Shown: in pieces, positions 16,702 to 25,735 of the stretch | Layout of the letters: the number at the start of each line of letters is the position of its first letter | Numbering within the stretch: position 1 is the first letter of the stretch | Origin: Pedobacter ureilyticus | GTDB lineage: Bacteria; Bacteroidota; Bacteroidia; Sphingobacteriales; Sphingobacteriaceae | Assembly: GCF_005925345.1 (NCBI RefSeq) | Contig: NZ_SSHJ01000005.1 | Span: 124,001-188,000 of the forward strand | Direction of reading: 5' to 3' | Length of the DNA: 64,000 nucleotides | Notes under the pieces: generated by a model | Databases searched by the model: none | What the model was told of the DNA's origin: nothing | What the model saw: the letters and a program-made list of their open reading frames with translations, nothing else | Position numbers and translations under genes: made by a program

Positions 16702-19113
16702 CTATTTTCTTTTCCAAAATTCCCACCATTTTTTCCCTGGCTCGTCGCTATAGTAACCGCCACCATATCCAGTATTAGAATAATCTGAATAGTAGTAGTA
16801 GTTGGCGTAATAGCTGCCGGTGTAATTGGTGGTATAATACCTGCTATGCAGGATATCATTATCAAATGCGTTTAAAATGATGGCGATATTAGATAAATTA
16901 AATTCTTTAGACAGGCGTTCTGGCACCGAAGCCGCTTGATACCTAGATACCCCAGAGCGAATTACAAACAGATTCACATCGGCCATGCGAATTAGCGGAA
17001 TGGCATCTGAAACCAGACCTACTGGTGCCGAATCCACAATCACAAAATCGTAGCTTAAGGTAAGCTCCTCTAACAGATTTTTCATTTTATCAGAGTACAA
17101 GAGCTCTGAGGGGTTGGGTGGTACCGGCCCTGCTGGTATAAAGGTAAGGTTTTCTACTTCGGTGGGAAACATTACATCGCTCAGCTGTGCTTGGTTAGAT
17201 AGGTAAGAGCTAAGGCCCTTTAAATTGTTTACTTTAAAGGTATGATGTAGTTTTGATCTTCTTAAATCGGCCGCAATTACGATGACCTTTTTATCTATTA
17301 AACTGAGCGTGCTGGCCAGGTTTACGGTAGTGAAAGATTTACCCTCTCCAGAAATCTCTGAGGTGATACACACAATTTTGCTGGTCTTTTCAGAAGCAAG
17401 GAAACTCAAGTTGGTACGTACCGATCTTACCGATTCGGCAAATAGTGATTTGGGATTTTTGATGGATAATATCTGACGGTTATCTTCGTCTATGGCATCT
17501 TGGTATTTTCTGATGACCCCAATAATTGGAATATTGGTTAGGCTTTCGATGGTTTCCTTATCGTAGATGAAGGGGTTGAGCATCCTTACCAAAAAGATCA
17601 AGCCAATGCCGGCAATTAGTCCAATCATTAAGGCGCTGAGGTAGGTTTTTTTGTGAACAGGTGCAATAGGTGTAGGGTTGTACAGCGCAAAATCTACAAT
17701 GGTGGCCCCTGGTGTTACGGCAGCTTTACTAATTTGTGCCTCTAGTTTTTTCTCAGACAGGTAGCTGTATACTTTTTGATTGATCTCGAAGCTGGATTGC
17801 AAGTTGATTAGGTCTCGCTCTGCTTTAGGTATGGTATTAAAAGTTTGCTTGATGCTGGCAATTTGCTGATCTAAAAAAGCAATGGTTTTTTGGTTTTTTT
17901 GCCTTTGGCTTTGGGCATTGCTTACAAAGGCCGCTTTAATGTCTATAATTTGCTTGTCTATCTGCTGTACCACATCAGAACTGGCTTTGTAAGTGGCCAG
18001 GGCTTCTTCTCTTTTCAGTAAAATGGTATTGTATTGGGTAAGCAAGCTGGCCAACATGGGGTCGGTAATGCCCTGTAAGTTGTAGTTAATGGCATTAAGG
18101 TTTTTATTGCCTACTATTTCTTTTTCTAACTGGTTGATGAAGATACCTTGCAGGTTAAGTGTGTTTTTCTCGGTTTCCAGGTCGGTAAGCTTTTTCATTA
18201 CGTCTTGGCCTGCTGCCGAAATATCTAAAACTTTATTGTTTACTTTAAACTGTTCTAATTGTGAACCCGAAGCCTTAACCACCTTTGACATGTTTTGCTG
18301 TAAGGTGTCTATAAATTTAATGGTTTGGGTAGCCGAGATGGTTTTCTGACTGCGATCGTAGCTAACGTAAGAGCGTAAGATGGCGTTAAGGATATCAGTG
18401 GCGAAATAAGGGTTGTTGTCGGTTTGCGATAGCGTAAGGATATTGGTTCCCTTGGTTTCGCTCATGTTTAAGCCACTCGAGATACGCCCTAAGAAGCTTC
18501 TTTTGGTGTTAAATTTAAAGCAGTATATTGCATTGTTACCTTTGGAGAAAGTACTGTTGTTGATTTTGAATTTGATACCTGGTACCGAAATGATTTGACC
18601 ATGTTGGTAGTTTTTGCTTACTTCTTGGCCATTTTCTAGGTGGCTGAGCTTAAAAGTGTTGGCGTTAATGGGCTCGTATTCAAACAGGGCTTGTGTAAAA
18701 TCAAGACTATCTTGTTCTATAATGGCAATATCTAAGGGCTTTTGCGGGTAAATATCGCTGGTGCGTACCCTTCCTTTTAAATAGTAAGAAATTTTATAGT
18801 CTAAACTGCCAATTGCGTTGTTCAGTACATCCCTTGAGCGGATTACAAACTGCTCTGATTGCATTTTATTGGTACGGTCATAAACGTTCCTTACGTTCAA
18901 CAGTTCAGAAATTTCCGATCTTTTCTCGTCAAATTTTAGGGAGGCGCTGGTACTAAATATTTCTGGCGTGTACCATAAATAAATGTACGCCACAATTAGG
19001 GCAATAATTACCGAACTAGCTACCCAATACCATCTGCTAAGTACAATCTTAAAGATTTTTACATAGTCTATGTCTTGCTGCACATTTGCATTCCCCGCCG
19101 CTGGCTGTTCCAT
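16702..19113 (-). CDS. wzc: Wzc-like polysaccharide co-polymerase and tyrosine autokinase
   Basis: An 803-residue inner-membrane protein. TM1 lies at about 30-47 and TM2 at about 491-511, enclosing a large periplasmic coiled-coil region with the chain-length-determinant features (PKAERDLINLQ near 430). The cytoplasmic BY-kinase domain has Walker A SGEGKS (588-593), Walker A' IAADLRR (613-619) and Walker B FVIVDSAP (690-697). Residues 759-788 form a tyrosine-rich cluster with about 13 Tyr, the usual autophosphorylation tail. It ends in WWEFWKRK. These proteins control chain length and export with Wza. It shares one base with the end of the wza-like gene (TAATG), so the two are coupled. Confidence 0.93.
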   Translation of the reverse strand: MEQPAAGNANVQQDIDYVKIFKIVLSRWYWVASSVIIALIVAYIYLWYTPEIFSTSASLKFDEKRSEISELLNVRNVYDRTNKMQSEQFVIRSRDVLNNAIGSLDYKISYYLKGRVRTSDIYPQKPLDIAIIEQDSLDFTQALFEYEPINANTFKLSHLENGQEVSKNYQHGQIISVPGIKFKINNSTFSKGNNAIYCFKFNTKRSFLGRISSGLNMSETKGTNILTLSQTDNNPYFATDILNAILRSYVSYDRSQKTISATQTIKFIDTLQQNMSKVVKASGSQLEQFKVNNKVLDISAAGQDVMKKLTDLETEKNTLNLQGIFINQLEKEIVGNKNLNAINYNLQGITDPMLASLLTQYNTILLKREEALATYKASSDVVQQIDKQIIDIKAAFVSNAQSQRQKNQKTIAFLDQQIASIKQTFNTIPKAERDLINLQSSFEINQKVYSYLSEKKLEAQISKAAVTPGATIVDFALYNPTPIAPVHKKTYLSALMIGLIAGIGLIFLVRMLNPFIYDKETIESLTNIPIIGVIRKYQDAIDEDNRQILSIKNPKSLFAESVRSVRTNLSFLASEKTSKIVCITSEISGEGKSFTTVNLASTLSLIDKKVIVIAADLRRSKLHHTFKVNNLKGLSSYLSNQAQLSDVMFPTEVENLTFIPAGPVPPNPSELLYSDKMKNLLEELTLSYDFVIVDSAPVGLVSDAIPLIRMADVNLFVIRSGVSRYQAASVPERLSKEFNLSNIAIILNAFDNDILHSRYYTTNYTGSYYANYYYYSDYSNTGYGGGYYSDEPGKKWWEFWKRK

Positions 19114-19913
19114 TACTTAGTTAGCGTATAAATTAACAATAAGGTGTTTACAATTACAAAACCCACTTGAATAAAAGTGGAGTAGGCCTGAAAGTTTTGG
19201 CTGTTTACCGCTGCTCTTCTTGGTTCTACGTAAATTACATCTTTGGCTTGTAGCTTTAATTTAGGGTCTTTAATGAAACTATAATCGCTTAGGTTCACCA
19301 TAATCACTTCTGGATTACTGCGGTCGCCCCTAAATATGCGTAGCATTTTATTGTTTGCATTTGGTGTGAGGCCTCCAGCATCAGCCAAGAGGTCTACCAA
19401 TTCGTAATCTTCTCTGTCTATAATGTATTTGCCCTGTTTACCTACTTCGCCCAATAGTACAATATAGGCATTGGCAATTCTTACATCAATAAGTGGGGCG
19501 TTAAGTTCTTTGGCTTCGTAAGCTTTTTGTATTTCGGCAGCAGCTTGTGTACGGTTTAGTCCGGCCACCTTAATGGCGCCTATTTTAGGAAGCACCACCT
19601 CGCCATTGGCGTTTACTTTAAAGGTGGTATAGGTTTGTTGGTTATTGATTGTATTGCTGCCCAATTGTGGGTCTCTTACAATCAAACGCATGTCTTGCAC
19701 ATTTCTAATGGCGAGTTCATCTTCTGGTTTGATGAGGTTGTAGTAGCCTGCCGGATTGTCTAAGCTGTTGATTACCCTTACTGTTTTAACCGTGTCGGCA
19801 TCGTAAGGGGTTTTCAATAAGGCGTTCCTGCTTTTAAAAGAACAAGAGCCGAAAAACATTGCCGATACGCTTAAAAAGATAAGTACTGTTAAGGGTAATT
19901 TATTGTAGTTCAT
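19113..19913 (-). CDS. wza: Wza-like polysaccharide export lipoprotein
   Basis: A 266-residue protein with a lipoprotein signal peptide ending FFGSC (Cys24). The poly-export domain begins near LIKPEDELAIRNVQDM and includes TFKVNANGEVVLPKIGAIKV; an SLBB-like part follows (YIVLLGEVGKQGKYIIDRED, LLADAGGLTPNANN). The C-terminus has one hydrophobic segment (FVIVNTLLLIYTL), typical of Bacteroidota members of the family. It forms the outer-membrane export ring partnered by the Wzc-like protein. It is the first gene of the minus-strand polysaccharide operon, with a good promoter match 18 nt upstream. Confidence 0.92.
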   Translation of the reverse strand: MNYNKLPLTVLIFLSVSAMFFGSCSFKSRNALLKTPYDADTVKTVRVINSLDNPAGYYNLIKPEDELAIRNVQDMRLIVRDPQLGSNTINNQQTYTTFKVNANGEVVLPKIGAIKVAGLNRTQAAAEIQKAYEAKELNAPLIDVRIANAYIVLLGEVGKQGKYIIDREDYELVDLLADAGGLTPNANNKMLRIFRGDRSNPEVIMVNLSDYSFIKDPKLKLQAKDVIYVEPRRAAVNSQNFQAYSTFIQVGFVIVNTLLLIYTLTK

Positions 19914-19930
19914 TAGTTTGAATGAAGGTG

Positions 19931-19959
19931 CAAATTACAACTTTTTATTGTGAGTCAAA
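19931..19959 (-). promoter_or_regulatory. Putative promoter of the polysaccharide operon
   Basis: On the minus strand, TTTG (19959-19956) is followed after 18 nt by TAATTTG (19937-19931), close to the Bacteroidota TTTG / TAnnTTTG consensus but with one base fewer in the -7 element. Transcription would begin around 19924, giving a leader of only about ten bases before wza. Confidence 0.5.
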
Positions 19960-20410
19960 CGATAAAATAAAAAAACTAAGGGGCAAATTTTGTAAATCAC
20001 AAGTTTTAGGTATTGCGTTTTTAAACGTTTTTGCTAAGGGTGTGGTTTGTGGGCTGCGAGTTGCAAGTTGTGGGTTGCTGGGTAAGGAGAAAGGAACAGG
20101 GAACAGGGCTAAAGAGTTAGAAAAGTTAGTAAAGTCGGGAAGTTAGTAAGTTAGGAAAGTCGGGAAAGTCCGATGTCCGATGTCCGATGTCCGAAGATTG
20201 AAGTTCTTAAGTAAATCTCCAAATCCCCGAATCCCCAAATAACCAACAACGAAGCACAACGGACGAAAGACGAACAACGAATAACCAACAACACATCCCC
20301 GAATCCACACATCCACACATCGACAAAAAACGAAAGACGAACAACGAATAACCAACAACAGATCCCCAAATCAACAAAAAACGAACAACGAAAAAACCAA
20401 CCATCAAATT
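19960..20410. repeat. Long divergent spacer made of reiterated short words
   Basis: This non-coding stretch between the two divergent transcription units contains CCGATGTCCGATGTCCGATG (tandem CCGATGT), repeated ACGAACAACGAATAACCAAC, GGACGAAAGACGAACAACG and CACATCCACACATC words, and GGAAAGTCGGGAAAGTC-type doublets. Small reading frames on either strand follow the repeats and are not protein-like. No gene recognised. Confidence 0.6.
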
Positions 20411-20416
20411 TAATTG

Positions 20417-20424
20417 TATTTTTG
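20417..20424 (+). promoter_or_regulatory. -7 element TATTTTTG upstream of GT2
   Basis: A perfect TAnnTTTG match. No convincing -33 TTG lies 17-23 nt upstream. Initiation near 20431 would leave the TTG codon at 20443 as the first usable start of the GT2 gene, but exclude the TTG at 20422. Confidence 0.5.
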
Positions 20425-20442
20425 CGGCATAAACTGCAATCA

Positions 20443-21186
20443 TTGAAAATAAGCATCATTACCGTTGTATATAATGCAGAGCAATTTCTGCGAGACTGCA
20501 TCCAATCTGTGCTGGCTCAAGATTACGCAGATTTGGAGTATATCTTAATTGATGGTAACTCTACCGATGCTTCGTTTGAAATCGCAAAAGCTTATCAAAA
20601 CGAAATTTCGGTTTTGATTTCGGAACCCGATAAAGGAATGTACGATGCCTTGAACAAAGGGATTGGCATGGCTACTGGTGAAGTAATTGGGATTTTAAAT
20701 GCTGACGACATGCTCGCCGATAGTGGCGTGATTACAGCGGTGGCTAAAATGTTTCAAGAACCTAGTGTAGAAGCGGTATATGGCGACCTTAACTACGTTG
20801 CCCCGCATGAAGTTGCCAAAGTGCAACGCAAATGGCGCTCGGCACCCTCTAGCCCCAAAGATTTGGCCTTGGGTTGGATGCCTGCTCATCCTACCTTATA
20901 TATACGCACCGAACTGTTTAAAGCTTACGGGCCTTATCGGCTCAACTATGGTTCGGCAGCAGATTACGAATTGATGTTGCGCTATTGCTATACTCATGAA
21001 ATGAATACCCGGTATTTGCCCTTGCTGATGGTGAACATGCGTAACGGAGGCATGAGTAATCAATCTACTGCACATCGTTACCGAGCTTTATTAAGCGATT
21101 ATAGTGCGTTAAAACACAATAAAATACCTTTTCCGTTGTTGGTCTTGGCGTTAAAAAAGATGAGAAAAGTAAAGCAGTTTTTCTAG
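20443..21186 (+). CDS. GT2 glycosyltransferase (WcaE-like)
   Basis: Start taken at TTG 20443 (MKISIITVVYNAEQFLRD), since no ATG is available and a TTG seven codons earlier overlaps the -7 promoter element. The 247-residue product has ILIDGNSTDAS, EPDKGMYDALNKGIGMATGE and LNADDML, the nucleotide-sugar and metal sites of family 2. It resembles the GT2 at 9792-10535 in domain order. It is transcribed away from the export operon and lies 115 nt ahead of the lipid-carrier transferase, so it may add the second sugar onto undecaprenyl-PP-linked GlcNAc or a similar primer. Confidence 0.88.
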   Translation: MKISIITVVYNAEQFLRDCIQSVLAQDYADLEYILIDGNSTDASFEIAKAYQNEISVLISEPDKGMYDALNKGIGMATGEVIGILNADDMLADSGVITAVAKMFQEPSVEAVYGDLNYVAPHEVAKVQRKWRSAPSSPKDLALGWMPAHPTLYIRTELFKAYGPYRLNYGSAADYELMLRYCYTHEMNTRYLPLLMVNMRNGGMSNQSTAHRYRALLSDYSALKHNKIPFPLLVLALKKMRKVKQFF

Positions 21187-21269
21187 GAATACCCAAAACT
21201 TGGTATATTAAGTAAAGGTTATTTTTTGTTCTTTTGAAAAAAACACAACTTATTTGTGTAAATAATTCA

Positions 21270-21277
21270 TAAATTTG
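21270..21277 (+). promoter_or_regulatory. -7 element TAAATTTG upstream of wecA-like gene
   Basis: A perfect TAnnTTTG match 25 nt before the ATG. The nearest upstream TTG (21254-21256) is only 13 nt away, closer than usual, so the -33 part is weak. Confidence 0.4.
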
Positions 21278-21301
21278 ACTGTCAGTCCTTTATAGATTAA
21301 C

Positions 21302-22429
21302 ATGCCCAAACAACTATTTGCCGAGTATCCCTTGGTATTTTATTTTTCAATTGTAACACTAGCATTTTTGTTGGTTAGGTTTGCCATACCCTCTATTATA
21401 CATGCCGCCAATAAACATCAATTGTTTGATTCTGTTGATTTGCATAGAAAAGAGCACAAAGAAAATATCTCTAGGCTAGGAGGTATTGGTTTGTTTTGTG
21501 GCTTTACCATTACTGTTCTGTTATTTGCCACTACGGTACATTACCAAGAGGCAAACTTTCTAATTGCTTCGAGTATTTTATTGTTTGCATTGGGGATCAA
21601 GGATGATATTTACGGTGTTAGCCCGAGCACTAAATTTGCCTTACAGATTGTGGTTGCATTAATTTTGGTAGTACTGGGCAGTTTTAAGCTTTCGAGCTTG
21701 TATGGCGTGTTTAACATTTGGGATGTACATCCCGTAGCAGGTGGAGTTTTCTCTATTGCTTTAATTATATTTATCAATAATGCTTTTAATCTGATTGATG
21801 GAGTTGATGGTTTAGCGGGTACGGTTGGCGCTATTGTAAGTCTCTGTTTTGGTGTTTTTTTCGCCCTAGGTAATGATGTGGCCTATGCTTTCATTGCATT
21901 TTCTATGTTGGGGGCTATTTTAGGTTTTTTGGTTTTCAATTATCCGCCAGCAAAAATATTTATGGGCGATACTGGTTCGCTCATTATAGGACTGGTCTCG
22001 GCTGTTTTGGCCATTAAATTTATCGAAATTAATAAAGTAGGCTCTTTTCCTACGCCTTATTTCAATTCGGCTCCCGCCATTGCTGTTGCGGTGCTCATTG
22101 TTCCTGTTTTCGATTCGCTGCGCATCTTTTTCATCAGAATTATCAATAGAAAATCTCCTTTTAAAGGAGATCGCAACCATATCCATCATCGCTTATTAAG
22201 GTTGGGGCTAAATGCAAAGCAGATTTTGTTGGTTACCGTGCTGTTTAACGTGGGTATGATTGCTATTACAGTATTGCTAAGCGATTTGGGTAATTTTGTG
22301 CTTATATTTTTGCAGATAGGCATTTGCATGACGTTTAACACGGTACTTACCTATGTAAAAGGTAGAAGAGTTACCAAATCTTACACCGTTCTGGATGTAT
22401 TTACTAAGGATACCTTAAAGGTGTCATAG
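21302..22429 (+). CDS. Undecaprenyl-phosphate sugar-1-phosphate transferase (WecA/TagO/Rfe family)
   Basis: A 375-residue multi-pass membrane protein of about eleven helices. DLHRKEHKENISRLGGIGLF is the conserved first cytoplasmic loop, ALGIKDDIYGVSP has the Mg-binding Asp pair, NAFNLIDGVDGLAG is the catalytic loop, [11 protein letters not shown] follows, and FKGDRNHIHHRLLRLG is the HIHHRL nucleotide-sugar loop that separates the WecA/TagO group from MraY. It transfers a HexNAc-1-P (often GlcNAc-1-P) from the UDP-sugar to undecaprenyl phosphate, starting assembly of the polysaccharide made by the neighbouring locus. Substrate identity is inferred from the family. Confidence 0.92.
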   Translation: MPKQLFAEYPLVFYFSIVTLAFLLVRFAIPSIIHAANKHQLFDSVDLHRKEHKENISRLGGIGLFCGFTITVLLFATTVHYQEANFLIASSILLFALGIKDDIYGVSPSTKFALQIVVALILVVLGSFKLSSLYGVFNIWDVHPVAGGVFSIALIIFINNAFNLIDGVDGLAGTVGAIVSLCFGVFFALGNDVAYAFIAFSMLGAILGFLVFNYPPAKIFMGDTGSLIIGLVSAVLAIKFIEINKVGSFPTPYFNSAPAIAVAVLIVPVFDSLRIFFIRIINRKSPFKGDRNHIHHRLLRLGLNAKQILLVTVLFNVGMIAITVLLSDLGNFVLIFLQIGICMTFNTVLTYVKGRRVTKSYTVLDVFTKDTLKVS

Positions 22430-22476
22430 TTTTTTCTTTATTTACAATATTAGATTTTCTTTCTCTAGATATTGGC

Positions 22477-22484
22477 TAGATTTG
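22477..22484 (+). promoter_or_regulatory. -7 element TAGATTTG upstream of gap
   Basis: A perfect TAnnTTTG match about 100 nt before the gap start. A weak T-rich stretch lies in the -33 place. Confidence 0.45.
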
Positions 22485-22584
22485 CGTGAAGTCAAATAAT
22501 GATGAAGCTTTTGAAATGATCAAGATTTTAGGGCATGGCAAGGTAAATCTTAATGAGCTTCCTTAATTGAAAACAAATATAGCA

Positions 22585-23574
22585 ATGAAAATAGCCATTA
22601 ATGGTTTTGGACGCATAGGTCGTATGTTCCTTCGTACTGCGCTCCAAAGGAAATTTGAAATTATAGCAATTAACGATCTTGCTACACCAGCTACCTTAGC
22701 GCATTTGTTTAAATATGATTCGGTTCACGGAATTTACCAAGGCGATGTTGAAGCCGAGGGTGAATACTTGCTTGTTGATGGTCAAAAAATCAAAATATTA
22801 GCCAATGCTAATCCTCAGACGTTACCATGGGCCGAGCTAGAGGTGCATTTAGTAGTTGAAGCTACAGGTAAGTTTGCCAATAAAGCTGGTGCCGATAAGC
22901 ACTTGCAGGCTGGTGCTAAGCAGGTACTGATCTCAGCCCCGGCAGCAGATAAAGAAATACCAATGGTAGTTATGGGGGTAAATGATAGGGAAGTAGATTT
23001 TACATCGCCGATTTTATCCAACGCTTCTTGTACTACCAATAATGTAGCGCCTATGGTGAAAATTTTAGACGACAATTGGGGGATAGAAGATGGCTACATC
23101 ACTACGGTACACTCTATGACTGGCGATCAGAACTTGCACGACTCGCCTCATCAAGATTTGCGTAGGGCGAGGGCAGCCTCTTCGTCTATTATTCCAACTA
23201 CTACGGGAGCAGCAAAAGCAATTACGCACATCTTCCCTCACTTGGAGGGTAAGTTAGGTGGAGCAGGCATTAGGGTGCCAGTGCTGAATGGCTCCTTAAC
23301 GGATTTTACCTGTATCCTTAAAAATAAAACAAGCATTGCGGAAATTAACGAAGCGTTTAAAGCGGCTGCTGCAGGTAATTTAAGTAAGATTATGCAGTAT
23401 ACTGAAGATCCAATTGTTTCTGTTGATGTGATTAATAACCCTTATTCTTGTGTTTTTGATGCGCAATTGACCTCTATTGTTGGCGATCTGGTTAAAGTAG
23501 TAGGCTGGTACGATAACGAATCGGGTTATGCCAATCGTTTAGGCGATGTAGTAGAAAGAATGATGGTGCTTTAA
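22585..23574 (+). CDS. gap: Type I glyceraldehyde-3-phosphate dehydrogenase
   Basis: I start at ATG 22585 (MKIAINGFGRIGRMFLRTAL), since the family begins with this NAD-binding motif; a TTG six codons earlier adds nothing. The 329-residue enzyme has the catalytic SNASCTTN block with Cys149 and its partner His176 (TTVHSMTGDQN), and Asp31 at the end of the second strand, which favours NAD over NADP. It oxidises glyceraldehyde-3-phosphate to 1,3-bisphosphoglycerate, and pgk two genes on uses that product. It is a little shorter than typical GapA (about 331-335). Confidence 0.95.
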   Translation: MKIAINGFGRIGRMFLRTALQRKFEIIAINDLATPATLAHLFKYDSVHGIYQGDVEAEGEYLLVDGQKIKILANANPQTLPWAELEVHLVVEATGKFANKAGADKHLQAGAKQVLISAPAADKEIPMVVMGVNDREVDFTSPILSNASCTTNNVAPMVKILDDNWGIEDGYITTVHSMTGDQNLHDSPHQDLRRARAASSSIIPTTTGAAKAITHIFPHLEGKLGGAGIRVPVLNGSLTDFTCILKNKTSIAEINEAFKAAAAGNLSKIMQYTEDPIVSVDVINNPYSCVFDAQLTSIVGDLVKVVGWYDNESGYANRLGDVVERMMVL

Positions 23575-23608
23575 AGAAATTGGGAAGTTCGGAAATCGGA
23601 GGTACGAA

Positions 23609-23750
23609 GGCTGGAGGCTAGGCAAATTGCCGAATAATGAAACCAAGGGATTGCTAGTGTAAAGGTGTTAGGGGCGGAAAAGTAGGGAAAATTGGAAAAG
23701 TGAAAAAGTTGGTGGTCCGAAGGGTGGAGGCTAGGTAAATTGCCGAATAA
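23609..23750. repeat. Direct repeat pair in gap-GNAT spacer
   Basis: A 29-bp segment ending GGAGGCTAGGCAAATTGCCG (23609-23637) is repeated with two changes at 23722-23750 (TGGAGGCTAGGTAAATTGCC). The 308-bp spacer 23575-23882 otherwise holds no supported gene. Confidence 0.65.
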
Positions 23751-23832
23751 CCAAATCCACAAGTAAACAAAATTTAAGAAATTAGCCTGTATCAAGCTGA
23801 AATAAAAACATACTACAGCCTTTGGCGTTGTT

Positions 23833-23873
23833 CTCAATACTCAATACTCAATACTCAATACTCAATACTCAAA
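23833..23873. repeat. Heptanucleotide tandem repeat (CTCAATA)
   Basis: Five exact copies of CTCAATA (23833-23867) followed by a partial CTCAAA, ending ten bases before the ATG of the GNAT gene. Slippage here would alter the length of the leader just ahead of the start codon. Confidence 0.85.
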
Positions 23874-23882
23874 TCTAAAACC

Positions 23883-24317
23883 ATGATCAAATTTGTTCCT
23901 TTGGAAGTAGTGCTGCCCTTAAGAAGTAAAATGCTTCGCGATGGGGCCGATATTGCAGCTTGCATTTTCCCTACCGATAATGCAGAAGGTCTTTTTCATT
24001 TGGCTTATTACGTGAGCGAAACTGAGATCGCTACGGTAGCAACTTTCTATCCTCAGCGTTTAGAAGGCGAAAGTGGATTGGGCTATCAGCTTCGCGGAAT
24101 GGCTACTGATGCCCCTTTTTTTGGGAAGGGCTACGGAGCTGCACTTATAAAATATGCAGTAGATTACATAAAAACGGCAAAAGCTAAGTATATTTGGTGC
24201 AATGCACGCACCTCGGCTGTAGATTTTTATAAGAAGCAGGGATTTAAAGTTGTTTCTGAAGAATTTGAAATTGCAGGTGTTGGCCCGCATTACATCATGA
24301 TTTTAAACCTAATATAG
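23883..24317 (+). CDS. GNAT family N-acetyltransferase
   Basis: A 144-residue protein with the GNAT fold: the beta-4 strand and acetyl-CoA loop read YQLRGMATDAPFFGKGYGAALI (Q/RxxGxG/A-like, here GKGYGAAL), and YIWCNARTSAVDFYKKQGFKVV is the usual fourth motif. It would transfer an acetyl group from acetyl-CoA to an amine of a small molecule or protein; the substrate is not known. It lies 13 nt upstream of pgk, so the two are probably co-transcribed, but a functional link is not evident. Confidence 0.85.
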   Translation: MIKFVPLEVVLPLRSKMLRDGADIAACIFPTDNAEGLFHLAYYVSETEIATVATFYPQRLEGESGLGYQLRGMATDAPFFGKGYGAALIKYAVDYIKTAKAKYIWCNARTSAVDFYKKQGFKVVSEEFEIAGVGPHYIMILNLI

Positions 24318-24330
24318 CATATAGAAAAAA

Positions 24331-25521
24331 ATGAAGACAGTAGACCAGTTCGATTTTAAAGATAAGAAAGCCATCGTAAGAGTAGATTTTAATGTTCCTT
24401 TAGATGCCGATTTTAATATTACCGATGACAAAAGAATGCGTGCTGCGTTGCCAACCATCAAAAAGATTTTGAAAGATGGTGGTTCGGTAATTTTAATGTC
24501 GCACTTGGGCCGTCCAAAAGACGGGCCAACCGATAAGTATTCGTTAAAACATATTGTAGCAGATTTGTCTCGCATGCTAAGTATTACGGTAAAGTTTGCT
24601 GACGATTGTATTGGTGAGGATGCGGTGCATAAAGCAGATAATTTGTTTCCTGGCGATGTGTTGTTGCTAGAAAATCTTCGTTTTTATAAAGAAGAGGAAA
24701 AGGGGGATGTTGGTTTTGCCGAAAAATTAGCTAAACTGGCTGAAGTGTATGTGAATGATGCTTTTGGGGCTGCGCACAGGGCGCATGCTTCTACTACTAC
24801 CATTGCGCAGTTTTTTCCTAATGCAAAATACTTCGGTTATTTAATGGCAGAAGAGGTGAAGAACGCCGAAAAAATAATCAATAATGCCGAGAAGCCATTC
24901 ACATCCATTATGGGTGGTGCTAAAGTATCTGATAAGATTTTGTTGATCGAAAGTTTATTAGAGAAAGTAGATAACCTAATTATAGGAGGCGGTATGGCCT
25001 ATACTTTTGCTAAAGCGCAAGGTGGCGAAATTGGTACTTCGTTGTTAGAGGCTGATAGAATGGAGCTTTGTTTAGAGCTGATTGAAAAAGCGAAAGCCAA
25101 AGGGGTAAACTTGGTGTTGCCTGTAGATACGGTAATTGCAGATAAATTTGATAACAATGCCAATAAAGATCAGGTAGATAGTGGTCATATTCCTGCAGAT
25201 TGGATGGGCTTAGATATCGGTACCAAAACTGTGGAGTTGTTTAGCGAGATCATTAAAAACTCAAAAACTTTGCTTTGGAACGGTCCGATGGGCGTTTTTG
25301 AAATGGAAAATTTCCAGCAAGGTACTAAAGCTGTAGCCGAAGCGGTAGTTGCGGCTACCAAAAACGGTGCTTTCTCGTTAATTGGCGGTGGCGATTCGGC
25401 TGCGGCAATTGCTAAGTTTGGTTTAGAAGACGAGGTAAGTTATGTGTCTACCGGTGGTGGTGCTTTGCTAGAATACATGGAGGGTAAAGAATTGCCAGGT
25501 GTAGCGGCTATACAAAAATAA
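24331..25521 (+). CDS. pgk: Phosphoglycerate kinase
   Basis: A 396-residue monomeric kinase. [20 protein letters not shown] and [10 protein letters not shown] form the substrate-binding N-domain, [15 protein letters not shown] follows, and [19 protein letters not shown] and GGGDSAAAI mark the nucleotide-binding C-domain. It makes ATP from 1,3-bisphosphoglycerate. It is close to the usual bacterial length of about 395 residues. With gap at 22585 it forms a glycolytic pair separated by the GNAT gene. A terminator 143 nt downstream separates it from the dcw cluster. Confidence 0.97.
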   Translation: MKTVDQFDFKDKKAIVRVDFNVPLDADFNITDDKRMRAALPTIKKILKDGGSVILMSHLGRPKDGPTDKYSLKHIVADLSRMLSITVKFADDCIGEDAVHKADNLFPGDVLLLENLRFYKEEEKGDVGFAEKLAKLAEVYVNDAFGAAHRAHASTTTIAQFFPNAKYFGYLMAEEVKNAEKIINNAEKPFTSIMGGAKVSDKILLIESLLEKVDNLIIGGGMAYTFAKAQGGEIGTSLLEADRMELCLELIEKAKAKGVNLVLPVDTVIADKFDNNANKDQVDSGHIPADWMGLDIGTKTVELFSEIIKNSKTLLWNGPMGVFEMENFQQGTKAVAEAVVAATKNGAFSLIGGGDSAAAIAKFGLEDEVSYVSTGGGALLEYMEGKELPGVAAIQK

Positions 25522-25663
25522 AGGTGGTTTTGATTTGTAGCCACAGCTGCACAGCTAAATTGAAGTTAGCAAAGGCTCTTATTGGCGCCTCCGCCAACAA
25601 GCCCAAGAAATTTAATCTGGAGCTAAAATAAGTAAATTAATTAGAGGTTAACTCCTTGTATAT

Positions 25664-25702
25664 AAGCGGTCCCAACTGAAAAGTTGGGACCGCTTTTTTT
25701 TT
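25664..25702 (+). terminator. Rho-independent terminator after pgk
   Basis: A perfect 14-bp stem (AAGCGGTCCCAACT with its complement AGTTGGGACCGCTT), a GAAA tetraloop at 25678-25681 and a run of nine T. The rest of the 328-nt gap holds the AAAGTG boxes ahead of mraZ. Confidence 0.93.
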
Positions 25703-25735
25703 CTCCCACTACTAAAAGCGCCTTGAATATATTAA

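Noticed and set aside
20143..20501. Open frames on the minus strand of the repeat-rich spacer.
   Set aside because: They are rich in Cys, Phe and Val in a pattern set by the reiterated words, overlap one another in several frames, and resemble no protein family.
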